From positions 1-6,350 of the forward strand of contig CALCUV010000007.1 of NCBI GenBank assembly GCA_937906765.1: a stretch of DNA of 6,350 nucleotides, given 5' to 3'. Positions 1 to 6,288 of this stretch are shown here, one piece after another (the stretch's first letter is position 1; every line of letters starts with the position of its first letter). The notes beneath the pieces were generated by a model that was not told where the DNA came from, searched no databases, and worked only from the letters and a program-made list of their open reading frames with translations. A program made the position numbers and the translations under genes. Source of the stretch: an uncultured Prevotella sp. GTDB lineage: Bacteria > Bacteroidota > Bacteroidia > Bacteroidales > Bacteroidaceae.

Positions 1-58
1 ATAAACACGGGGCGGTGAGTGGGGAATGTTGCGAAGGGTGCGTAATGGGGTTATGGAG

Positions 59-140
59 GTTATAGGGATTGTTGGGACTATAGTGTTGATAGTGCTTAAA
101 GGAACTATCCTGGCTATCGTCAAAACAGCATCCCTATAAC
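59..140. repeat. Nested inverted repeats downstream of the DUF2723 gene
   Basis: GTTATAGGGAT (59-69) is the exact reverse complement of ATCCCTATAAC (130-140). Inside lies a smaller hairpin, GATAGT (88-93) with ACTATC (104-109), and a palindrome ACTATAGT (77-84). No coding frame is evident in 1-163. The arrangement could be a small mobile-repeat relic, an RNA structure or part of a terminator region. The window edge prevents a view of what follows. Confidence 0.5.
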
Positions 141-165
141 GCCCTACGCGAAACGATTGCTGTTT
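123..165 (-). terminator. Weak candidate terminator at the end of the DUF2723 gene
   Basis: AAACAGCA (123-130) and TGCTGTTT (158-165) form an 8-bp stem whose first arm overlaps the stop codon. On the minus strand the second arm ends in only four T. The 27-base loop is long. It competes with the 11-bp inverted repeat that shares position 130, so this is a tentative call. Confidence 0.25.
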
Positions 166-3100
166 ACTCTTGATTCAAGTAATAAAAACCGAGATTAAAT
201 GCCTCTAATTGGTCAGCCTGTTCGAAGAATGCTTCTTCCTCGGGAGTTAAATCCTCATTTTGGGCAAGCATAGAGAGTGATGTAAAGAGGGCTCTCACAG
301 CTTTGTAACACGCTGTGGGATAACTGTTGACGCGTGTAGTTCCGAGTGAAGACAACCAGCGTAAGTTGCTCATGGCAATGGCTGCCACTTCGTGTGATAC
401 GGCATTTGCTTCCTTTTCGTTGCCCACCTGCATCCAAATGTTTGCGATGTCGTAATCATCTTGTTCGTAAGGAACGGTAGAAGCAGGGAATTTCTCCTTC
501 TGGAATTCGAGCACCTTCGTTGCCTTATCGATTTTGTTTTCACGAATCAACTGATCGGCAAGCATGAGGAGCATACGGCGGTGCGTGTAGCACATGCGCA
601 TGACGGTTTCATCCAGATAGATACCCTCCTTATTCACATTGCCGTAAGCAAAACGGTTCATCATGTTGTCATACATCACATCGGCATCGATAGTTCCCAT
701 TCTGCCGAAGTTGAAAGGCGTGAGGCGGTAAGCAAGTCCCTCGAGGATGCAATAATTTTCAAGACGCGCATAATTGCTTTGACCTAAAGTCACCGACATA
801 TACATGGGGCGCTTCCAATCATTGCGAGCGAGCATTTCATAAATCATCATTTCGCTCTTATATATGTCGCTCTTGCCCTTAATGCTCACTTCCATGTATT
901 CGGGGAAGTCTTCGAAATCTGCAGGTACCTTCATGCCCTGAGCAAGACAGTTTTCCTTGTTTACCTTCACCACGAAAGAGTCCGTGGGCAACACACCCTG
1001 CGTACGCACATAGTTGTCGATAAGGTAACTCAACTCATAGGGGTTTACCTCTGGGTTACGTTTCTTTAAGGTGTCGAGTTCGGCCTTACGTTCTGGGACG
1101 ACATTAAATATATCATGCCCCTTGTTGTCCACATATTCGTAACGGTTCCAAGTGATGGGGAGACCCGGAGAATCCCATGCCTGACGGCGCATCTGGTCAG
1201 TGTACCAGTCCGTCTGGAGGTACGAAAGGTTACAAACGCGAGCGTCCGTGCGGAGACCTTCCGTATCTTGTGCATACCAAAGTGGGAAGGTGTCGTTGTC
1301 ACCATTCGTGAAGATGATGGGGTTACCCTTTTCGGGGAGGGTGTTCAAGTAATTCATGCCAAAGTCACGGCATGCGTAACGATCCGAACGGTCATGGTCG
1401 TCCCAGGTTTGGCTTACCATCTGAATGGGTACGAGTACGCCAACGGTGCAAGCAATTCCCGTAGCAATCTTAGGCGAAATCACGCGACGGAGCAAATCTA
1501 CGATGGCCGCAACTCCGAGACCAATCCACATAGCAAAGGCATAGAACGAACCGGCATAAGCATAGTCGCGCTCACGTGGCTGACCGGGAGTTTGATTCAA
1601 GTAAAGCACAATGGCAAGTCCCGTCATGAAGAACAAGAAAAAGACTACCCAGAACTGGCGTATGCCTTGCTCGCTCTTCATTGCCTGCCAGAACATACCG
1701 AGCAAACCTAAAAGGAGCGGGAGACAGAAAAAGACGTTGCGACCCTTGTTGTTCTTCATGTAGTCAGGCAATAAACTTTGGTCGCCATACATCAAGTTGT
1801 CAATGAATGGGATACCCGTAATCCAGTTACCCTTATCGGGTTCACCCTTTCCCTGAATGTCGTTTTGGCGTCCCGCAAAGTTCCACATGAAATAGCGCCA
1901 GTACATAAAGTTCACCTGATAGCTCAAGAAGAACTTGATGTTGTCGGCCTGCGAAGGCATTTCGCAGGGGTAAGGATACCCATTGTAAGTAAACGTTTTG
2001 ACTGTTTTGTCCACACCTCCGCACCAGCTTTCATAACTTTCCGTATGGGCACGAGAGTGCATACGAGGGAAGAGCATCTTTGTTTCAGGAGCGTAAACAT
2101 AAGCGTCAGTCACTTCAATCTCATCGTAACGATCGGGCTCATTTGGGTTAACCTTCTCGTGGCGTTGGATATGGTTCTTCTTTGTAACGTCAATGGGCAT
2201 CGCCGTATAGGGAGCGCCGTAGAAGAGTGGGTGAGAACCATACTGCTCACGGTTTAAGTAACTGCCAAGAGTGAAAATGTCTTCAGGAGATGACTGGTCC
2301 ATGGGCGTGTTCTGCGTAGAGCGAATCACGATTACCGCATACGAAGAATAACCTACCATCATCATCAACATGCAAAGCAAAGACGTGTTCAGAAGTCGCT
2401 TACGCATTAAATAATTTCCGTCACGGGTCTTCCATTGAAGTAAGATACCGAGCACGATGAGTAAACCGAAGCCCAAGACAATAGAGAGCGCGCCACTTCC
2501 AATAAAGGGAATGCCCAACAAACCTACAGAAGCGAGGTAAAGGCTGTTGATAAGTGTGCGGTTCTTACGTGTAGTGCTCCAAATGGCAGTAAGCACAACG
2601 CCAATAAGCAAGAGAATGTAGATTATAAGTCCACTATTGAATCCCATGCCTAAGGTGTTGACACAGAAGAGTTCAAACCAACCGCCAATCTTAACGATAC
2701 CGGGCACTAAACCGTAAAGCACGAGGGCGATAAGCACAAAACTGATGGCTAAGGCTAAGAGTGACATCTTGGCATTAGCGTTAGGTTTCTTTTTGTAGAA
2801 GTAAACGAGCACAATGGCAGGAAGACACAAGAGGTTGAGCAAGTGCACACCAATTGAAAGACCTGTGAGGTAGAAAATAAGTACTAACCAACGGTCGCTT
2901 CCAGGTTCATCGGCATGGTCTTCCCACTTTAGGATGAGCCAGAATACGATAGCCGTGAGGAACGAAGAGTAAGCGTAAACTTCTCCTTCAACAGCCGAAA
3001 ACCAGAACGTATCACTCCACGTATAGGCTAATGCACCGCAAACGCCTGCTCCCATAATTGTGGCAATTTGAGTTCCTGTCTCAACAATGCCATTTTTGCA

Positions 3101-3415
3101 AATGAGTTTGCGAGTAAGGTGGGTAATGCTCCAAAAGAGGAAGAGAATACAGAGGGCAGACAGGATTGCCGACATGAGATTCACGCAGAGCGCCACCTGA
3201 GAGGGGTCGCTGGCAAATTGTGAGAAGAAATTGCCTGTCAGCATAAAGAAGGGCGCACCGGGAGGGTGTCCCACTTCCATCTTGTATGCCGTGGTGATAA
3301 ACTCAGGGCAGTCCCAGAAACTGGCAGTTGGTTCCACCGTTGTGCAGTAAGTGAACGCTGCAATGGCGAAGACGAACCAACCCATCAGATTGTTAATGCG
3401 AGTGTACTGTTTCAT
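164..3415 (-). CDS. DUF2723 (GT117-type) multi-pass membrane protein, putative glycosyltransferase
   Basis: A 1083-residue protein recognised as the DUF2723/GT117 family, widespread in Bacteroidota and presumed to be a GT-C-like membrane glycosyltransferase. Its substrate is not known to me. After a short basic N-terminus, the first membrane helix (about 11-25) leads into a conserved acidic loop with VEPTASFWDCPEF (27-39) and GHPPGAP (49-55). Asp35 and Glu38 sit where GT-C enzymes carry catalytic acids, which is inference. Many hydrophobic helices follow to about residue 360, then a soluble loop, then further helices at about 557-680. Two family blocks are clear: PRERDYAYAGSFY (613-625) and NGDNDTFPLWYA (704-715). 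The C-terminal part from about 720 is hydrophilic, and its last 120 residues look helical and TPR-like. The frame also opens at a TTG 30 bases upstream (3445), but the ATG at 3415 gives the more natural start MKQYTRINN. The frame is intact and the length is normal for the family. It has its own promoter candidate and lies behind a terminator, so it is probably transcribed alone in this window. Confidence 0.93.
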   Translation of the reverse strand: MKQYTRINNLMGWFVFAIAAFTYCTTVEPTASFWDCPEFITTAYKMEVGHPPGAPFFMLTGNFFSQFASDPSQVALCVNLMSAILSALCILFLFWSITHLTRKLICKNGIVETGTQIATIMGAGVCGALAYTWSDTFWFSAVEGEVYAYSSFLTAIVFWLILKWEDHADEPGSDRWLVLIFYLTGLSIGVHLLNLLCLPAIVLVYFYKKKPNANAKMSLLALAISFVLIALVLYGLVPGIVKIGGWFELFCVNTLGMGFNSGLIIYILLLIGVVLTAIWSTTRKNRTLINSLYLASVGLLGIPFIGSGALSIVLGFGLLIVLGILLQWKTRDGNYLMRKRLLNTSLLCMLMMMVGYSSYAVIVIRSTQNTPMDQSSPEDIFTLGSYLNREQYGSHPLFYGAPYTAMPIDVTKKNHIQRHEKVNPNEPDRYDEIEVTDAYVYAPETKMLFPRMHSRAHTESYESWCGGVDKTVKTFTYNGYPYPCEMPSQADNIKFFLSYQVNFMYWRYFMWNFAGRQNDIQGKGEPDKGNWITGIPFIDNLMYGDQSLLPDYMKNNKGRNVFFCLPLLLGLLGMFWQAMKSEQGIRQFWVVFFLFFMTGLAIVLYLNQTPGQPRERDYAYAGSFYAFAMWIGLGVAAIVDLLRRVISPKIATGIACTVGVLVPIQMVSQTWDDHDRSDRYACRDFGMNYLNTLPEKGNPIIFTNGDNDTFPLWYAQDTEGLRTDARVCNLSYLQTDWYTDQMRRQAWDSPGLPITWNRYEYVDNKGHDIFNVVPERKAELDTLKKRNPEVNPYELSYLIDNYVRTQGVLPTDSFVVKVNKENCLAQGMKVPADFEDFPEYMEVSIKGKSDIYKSEMMIYEMLARNDWKRPMYMSVTLGQSNYARLENYCILEGLAYRLTPFNFGRMGTIDADVMYDNMMNRFAYGNVNKEGIYLDETVMRMCYTHRRMLLMLADQLIRENKIDKATKVLEFQKEKFPASTVPYEQDDYDIANIWMQVGNEKEANAVSHEVAAIAMSNLRWLSSLGTTRVNSYPTACYKAVRALFTSLSMLAQNEDLTPEEEAFFEQADQLEAFNLGFYYLNQE

Positions 3416-3453
3416 ATATGATGTATTAAGTTTTTGCTGTCTCAAGGAGCAGG

Positions 3454-3474
3454 TTTCCTTCTTTCAGAAGGAGA
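3454..3474 (-). promoter_or_regulatory. Hairpin in the presumed 5' leader of the DUF2723 gene
   Basis: TCCTTCT (3456-3462) pairs perfectly with AGAAGGA (3466-3472) around a 3-base loop, and a wobble pair plus an A-T pair extend it outward. It falls inside the presumed leader, about 40 bases before the ATG. No T-run follows it on the minus strand, so it does not look like a terminator. A role in mRNA stability or translation is possible but unproven. Confidence 0.35.
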
Positions 3475-3491
3475 ATTTGCGTTCCAACCTG

Positions 3492-3499
3492 CAAAGTTA
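3492..3499 (-). promoter_or_regulatory. Bacteroidota-type -7 promoter element for the DUF2723 gene
   Basis: On the minus strand this octamer is TAACTTTG, a full match to the TAnnTTTG -7 consensus of Bacteroidota sigma-ABfr promoters. It lies 76 bases upstream of the ATG at 3415, giving a leader of roughly 70 bases. I see no good TTG-type -33 box at the usual spacing, so the call rests on the -7 element and its position downstream of the preceding terminator. Confidence 0.5.
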
Positions 3500-3678
3500 A
3501 GCATTTTGTCTTGGTCTGACGGAAGGTTTGATGAATTATTGTTGTCTAAAAATGAGAATCTTGCTCCTTTTTGTGGTGAAAAAGACGTCCGTAAGTCGCC
3601 ATTCGCTTGCCCTCCCTCGTGTTTTCAGAAAAGCGACATCTTTCCTCCTCGTCCGAAAGTTACTAATTGTAAAAACAG

Positions 3679-3713
3679 TTTGGGTACTTAAAATTTCCTA
3701 TTTGGGTACTTAA
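3679..3713. repeat. 13-bp direct repeat, 22-bp period, in the flippase/DUF2723 intergenic region
   Basis: TTTGGGTACTTAA occurs exactly at 3679-3691 and again at 3701-3713, separated by 9 bases. The 22-bp period is about two helical turns, as expected for two binding sites on the same DNA face. It lies about 180 bases upstream of the -7 element of the DUF2723 gene and 70 bases beyond the terminator. Function unknown. Confidence 0.6.
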
Positions 3714-3733
3714 GACGCACAGTTTGTGGGTTT

Positions 3734-3767
3734 GTTTCGGCAGTTTCTAATTTGCTGATTCCGAAAC
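3734..3767. repeat. Imperfect inverted repeat between the terminator and the 13-bp repeats
   Basis: GTTTCGG (3734-3740) pairs with CCGAAAC (3761-3767). CAG (3741-3743) can also pair with CTG (3755-3757) if ATT is bulged. There is no T-run on either side, so it is not a convincing terminator. It may be an operator or an RNA hairpin, or chance. Confidence 0.35.
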
Positions 3768-3783
3768 GATTCTTGGCGAAAAG

Positions 3784-3830
3784 AAAAAGGTGAAGAAATC
3801 CCCGATTCGGAGGAATTTCTTCACCTTTTT
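3784..3830 (-). terminator. Strong intrinsic terminator after the flippase gene (readable on both strands)
   Basis: AAAAAGGTGAAGAAAT (3784-3799) is the exact reverse complement of ATTTCTTCACCTTTTT (3815-3830). The stem is extended by TCC/GGA and CCG/CGG pairing around a small ATT loop. The minus-strand transcript ends in a T-rich tail (TTTTTCTTTTC). The hairpin begins 40 bases past the flippase stop, so it should end that transcript. The symmetrical A/T tracts would let it work on the plus strand too, but no plus-strand gene leads into it. Confidence 0.85.
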
Positions 3831-3870
3831 GAGATGCTGATGTGATGCAGTGGCAACGGCAACGGGGGAT

Positions 3871-5268
3871 CTATCGTTTCTGCTTCCATGTTTGGACACT
3901 GCATCCTAATGATGCGAGGAGTAGCGCCCCGCCGATGCCATATTTCAACCATGGGTTCAGAATGAGGCAGACGTTTAAGGTGGTTACAAGGAGCACAAAC
4001 TGAATGAGGATGCGCAGAAAGGTGGTGTGCTCCATGCGATACTTGTAGTAGTAGGCGTAGAAGAGGTTGATAGCCAAAAGGTCGTAGAGATTCGCAATCG
4101 TAAGTCCGAGTCCCGCTCCGAGAAGTCCGCCATAATGGTAACCCACAATCACTGATGCCGCAAAAACTGTGTTGTAAAGCACTTCCATTATCAGGAAAAT
4201 GCGCGAATCGCCCTTTGCGATAGAAAGGTAAGCCACAGGGGTGTAAATGGCTTTGAAAAACATGTAGCAAAGTGCCGTAAGCACCATGGGGATGACACAA
4301 AGAAACTCTTCCGTATAAAGCAGGCGGACGATAAAGGGTAACCCCAGGGCAAAGGCAATAAGGAAGGGCGACATTAAGAGCACGAGCGCGTCGATTTGTC
4401 GGTTTACCACGAGGTTCATCTCTCGTTTATCTTCCACAACTGCCGTAAGGCGCGGATAATAGTCGGCATCAACGGCGGCAAAGATAATGCGAGCGTAACT
4501 CACAACTAATGTGAACCCTACGGTGTAAAACCCAAGTTGCGATTCATTTGCTTCCCAGTGGATAAAGTGGCGCACAAGAAGTTCTGTGCCCGTTGTGGTC
4601 ACTCCCGCAACGACAAACGAGAGTCCCAGACGCAGAAGCGGAAGTCCTTCCGTGCGAAACGAGGGGTGGCGGAAGTTGAGGCGGTAAGGATAATGCCGAG
4701 TTGTGGCCCACAGGTAGATGCATAGGAGCGAAAAAGCGCCGAGAATGAGCACGGGAAGTATGGCCGCTTTTCCGAATGTGGCATAGAGGGGAATTGTAAT
4801 CCCTAACGAAACGACGGCACCGAGAGCTGTTGATAGCGCCAACTTTTTGAGTTGGTGGGTGGCCTTTAAGAGGGTCATCTCTCCCGCAAAGAGGGTGGCG
4901 CAGAAGATAAGTGGCGCCAACGCACAGCATTCTGCCCAACGCCCACTGTCTTTTAAGAAAAACCATGCCAATAAGGGAGACGTTGCTAAGGCAACAACTG
5001 CCCCTAAAATGGCGGTGAGAAACACCCATGAGCGCAACGTGGCAACCCCATTGCGTAAGTCTTCGCCGGAAGGGTCTTCTTCGTACAACTGAGCGATGCG
5101 ACGTACACCGCTAACTCCTAATCCCAATTGTGTCAAACTCCCGATGAAATCGGCAATTCTGCTATAAAGGTCCGCTGCTCCTATACCCGCGCTACCAATA
5201 AAAATGGCCGTAAATTTATTACGCACAACAGAGAGGAGCAAGTGAAGCACTTGCACCCCGCCAAGCAA
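3871..5268 (-). CDS. Polysaccharide / O-antigen flippase (Wzx-like, MATE-superfamily fold)
   Basis: A 465-residue, almost wholly hydrophobic protein with about 13-14 predicted membrane helices. It resembles the O-antigen translocase / polysaccharide biosynthesis family, which moves undecaprenyl-linked glycans across the inner membrane. Supporting features are the amphipathic N-terminal segment GGVQVLHLLLSVVRNKF (residues 3-19), the following FIGSAGIGAADLYSRI, a helix pair at about 80-136, YARIIFAAVDADYYPRL near the middle (about 258-274), and a basic C-terminus. The first start codon in frame is TTG at 5268. No ATG or GTG exists between it and an in-frame stop at 5341-5343. The untranslated in-frame codons just upstream read NYSLRHILRSTS, which resembles the usual N-terminus of this family (ILKSTSL.GGVQ). 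The true start may therefore lie near 5307 at a non-standard codon. The gene follows the dGTPase on the same strand after about 200 bases of repeats and ends before a strong terminator. No glycosyltransferases are adjacent, so the glycan it carries cannot be named. Confidence 0.9.
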   Translation of the reverse strand: MLGGVQVLHLLLSVVRNKFTAIFIGSAGIGAADLYSRIADFIGSLTQLGLGVSGVRRIAQLYEEDPSGEDLRNGVATLRSWVFLTAILGAVVALATSPLLAWFFLKDSGRWAECCALAPLIFCATLFAGEMTLLKATHQLKKLALSTALGAVVSLGITIPLYATFGKAAILPVLILGAFSLLCIYLWATTRHYPYRLNFRHPSFRTEGLPLLRLGLSFVVAGVTTTGTELLVRHFIHWEANESQLGFYTVGFTLVVSYARIIFAAVDADYYPRLTAVVEDKREMNLVVNRQIDALVLLMSPFLIAFALGLPFIVRLLYTEEFLCVIPMVLTALCYMFFKAIYTPVAYLSIAKGDSRIFLIMEVLYNTVFAASVIVGYHYGGLLGAGLGLTIANLYDLLAINLFYAYYYKYRMEHTTFLRILIQFVLLVTTLNVCLILNPWLKYGIGGALLLASLGCSVQTWKQKR

Positions 5269-5314
5269 ACTTGTGCTGCGAAGAATATGTCGAAGGGAAT
5301 AGTTGATAGGGGAG

Positions 5315-5440
5315 GTTTTGAGGTTAAGAGGTTCTGAAGTTCAGAGGTGTTTTGGGGTTCTGAAGTTCTGAGGTTCAGATGTTCAGAGGTGTTTTTGAGT
5401 TCAGATGTTCAGAGGTTCTGAAGTCCAAAGGTGTTGAGGA
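5315..5440. repeat. Composite tandem repeat: three 42-bp units, each four octamers plus a decamer
   Basis: The stretch divides without gaps into three 42-base units at 5315-5356, 5357-5398 and 5399-5440. Each holds four 8-mers fitting or approximating GTTCWGAN (for example GTTCTGAA, GTTCAGAG, GTTCAGAT), followed by a 10-mer starting GTGTT (at 5347, 5389 and 5431). The middle unit is the most regular; the outer units carry drifted octamers such as GTTTTGAG, GTTAAGAG and GTCCAAAG. The octamer core is near-palindromic (TTCWGAA), so neighbouring copies can pair, for example TCTGA with TCAGA around 5333-5345. The array fills most of the gap between the dGTPase stop and the flippase start. In the flippase frame it is stopped by TGA, so it is not coding for that protein. 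Confidence 0.8.
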
Positions 5441-5469
5441 GATTCTTGACGTTTGGTTTTAACTCCACG

Positions 5470-6288
5470 TTAGACCATTGGAAGTGAGTGTCCCTTAGTC
5501 TTGCGGTAAAGGTCGAGTGCGTAAACGTCGGTCATGCCTGAGATATAGTCAAGCACTGCCATAAGTCTGTCGTACAATCGAGGAGCGCGAACCTGATATT
5601 GTGCAGAAATTTGTTGCAAAAGGAGTTGGCTGTAGGCCTTTTCAGGAGATGTTACCGCCTCAGTGAGCAAATCGAGAAGCGTGTAAATAATGTGATAACC
5701 CGAAAGGTCAATATCGGTCACGGCCTTTGAATTGTAAATCTTGCGGTGTGCCACCTGTTCACAATCTTTATATGCCTGGTGAAGATGGTCTGGCAAATGG
5801 TCGATGAGCGAACCCGTAAAAGTTCCTGCCAAGATGCTTTCTTCGTTTTCTACGAACGTATTTACGCAGGCTTGTTCTAATGCATTGATGACACAAGAAC
5901 GAAGATAAATGATTTGGTCATCAACATCGGTGTCTGAAACGTATGCGCCGAGAATGTTTTCGCGTTCTTCGTCCTTGAAGAAGTTAAGGAAAAGCGAAAG
6001 TGTCTCTTGGTCGCTGAGGAGTTTGAGTTTGTGGGCGTCCTCAATGTCCATGATTTCATAGCAAATGTCGTCAGCCGCTTCCACAAGATACACCAAGGGG
6101 TGACGGGCATAACGTTTTTCGCCGTCAACTTCCTCTAAAACGGGAATGTTCAGTTCTTCAGCAATCGTCTTATAGGTTTCCGCTTCCGCATTAAAGAAAC
6201 CAAACTTCGACTTCTTCATTCCCAACTGAGAAGAATGGGGATACTTCACCACACTCGCCAAAGTGGCGTAAACGTACATCCAGCCCAC
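5470..6288 (-). CDS. dgt: dGTP triphosphohydrolase, C-terminal part only (N-terminal HD half missing)
   Basis: The 272 residues match the C-terminal 60% of Bacteroidales dGTPase, which hydrolyses dGTP to deoxyguanosine and triphosphate. Conserved blocks are YATLASVVKYP (7-17), KSKFGFF (26-32), ARHPLVYLVEAADDICY (61-77), MDIEDAHKLK (80-89) and YISGMTDVYALDLYRK (248-263). One of the two Asp in ADDI (73/74) should be the last metal ligand of the HD site. The upstream motifs (the His ligand, the HD pair and the substrate-binding N-terminus) are absent. Full-length relatives run to roughly 440-450 residues. The open frame begins at a GTG with AAAAGGGG six bases before it, but a TAA stands in frame just upstream (6301-6303). 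None of the three reading frames in 6289-6350 shows the expected preceding block (a Asn-Ala...Leu-Thr-His...Gly-Arg-Arg pattern). It is therefore a truncated or broken gene, or a joined assembly. If expressed as drawn it should lack dGTPase activity. The C-terminus and stop at 5470-5472 look normal. Confidence 0.85.
   Translation of the reverse strand: MGWMYVYATLASVVKYPHSSQLGMKKSKFGFFNAEAETYKTIAEELNIPVLEEVDGEKRYARHPLVYLVEAADDICYEIMDIEDAHKLKLLSDQETLSLFLNFFKDEERENILGAYVSDTDVDDQIIYLRSCVINALEQACVNTFVENEESILAGTFTGSLIDHLPDHLHQAYKDCEQVAHRKIYNSKAVTDIDLSGYHIIYTLLDLLTEAVTSPEKAYSQLLLQQISAQYQVRAPRLYDRLMAVLDYISGMTDVYALDLYRKTKGHSLPMV

Larger units (their letters stand above)
3500..3783. other. Long intergenic stretch with no supportable gene
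   Basis: Between the promoter box of the DUF2723 gene and the terminator behind the flippase lie about 280 bases. They contain the 13-bp direct repeats and one inverted repeat but no credible coding sequence. A plus-strand frame over 3434-3691 is open but starts without a recognisable signal and has a low-complexity, non-domain composition. A small RNA cannot be excluded. Confidence 0.6.

Noticed and set aside
9..50. G-quadruplex on the plus strand from four G-runs (9-12, 21-24, 36-38, 47-50)
   Set aside because: The loops between runs are 8 to 11 bases, too long for a confident call.
1115..1711. Long plus-strand open frame of 198 codons antisense to the DUF2723 gene
   Set aside because: It is the mirror of a strongly conserved coding region (NGDNDTFPLWYA and PRERDYAYAGSFY blocks) and encodes no coherent protein.
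3434..3691. Plus-strand open frame of 85 codons in the intergenic region
   Set aside because: No recognisable domain, no clear ribosome site, overlaps the leader and promoter of the DUF2723 gene on the other strand, and its composition looks random.
4544..5029. Minus-strand open frame of 161 codons overlapping the flippase in another frame
   Set aside because: It is Cys/His/Arg/Ser-rich with no domain, typical of an out-of-frame reading of a membrane protein gene.
5423..5430. Flippase promoter at CTTTGGAC on the minus strand
   Set aside because: It keeps only the TTTG core and lacks the TA of the TAnnTTTG box, and it is itself a drifted repeat octamer.
5315..5440. Octamer array as a translational phase-variation switch
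   Set aside because: No start codon lies upstream of the array in a frame that would run into the flippase, TGA stops occur within the units, and a 42-bp unit would not shift the frame anyway.
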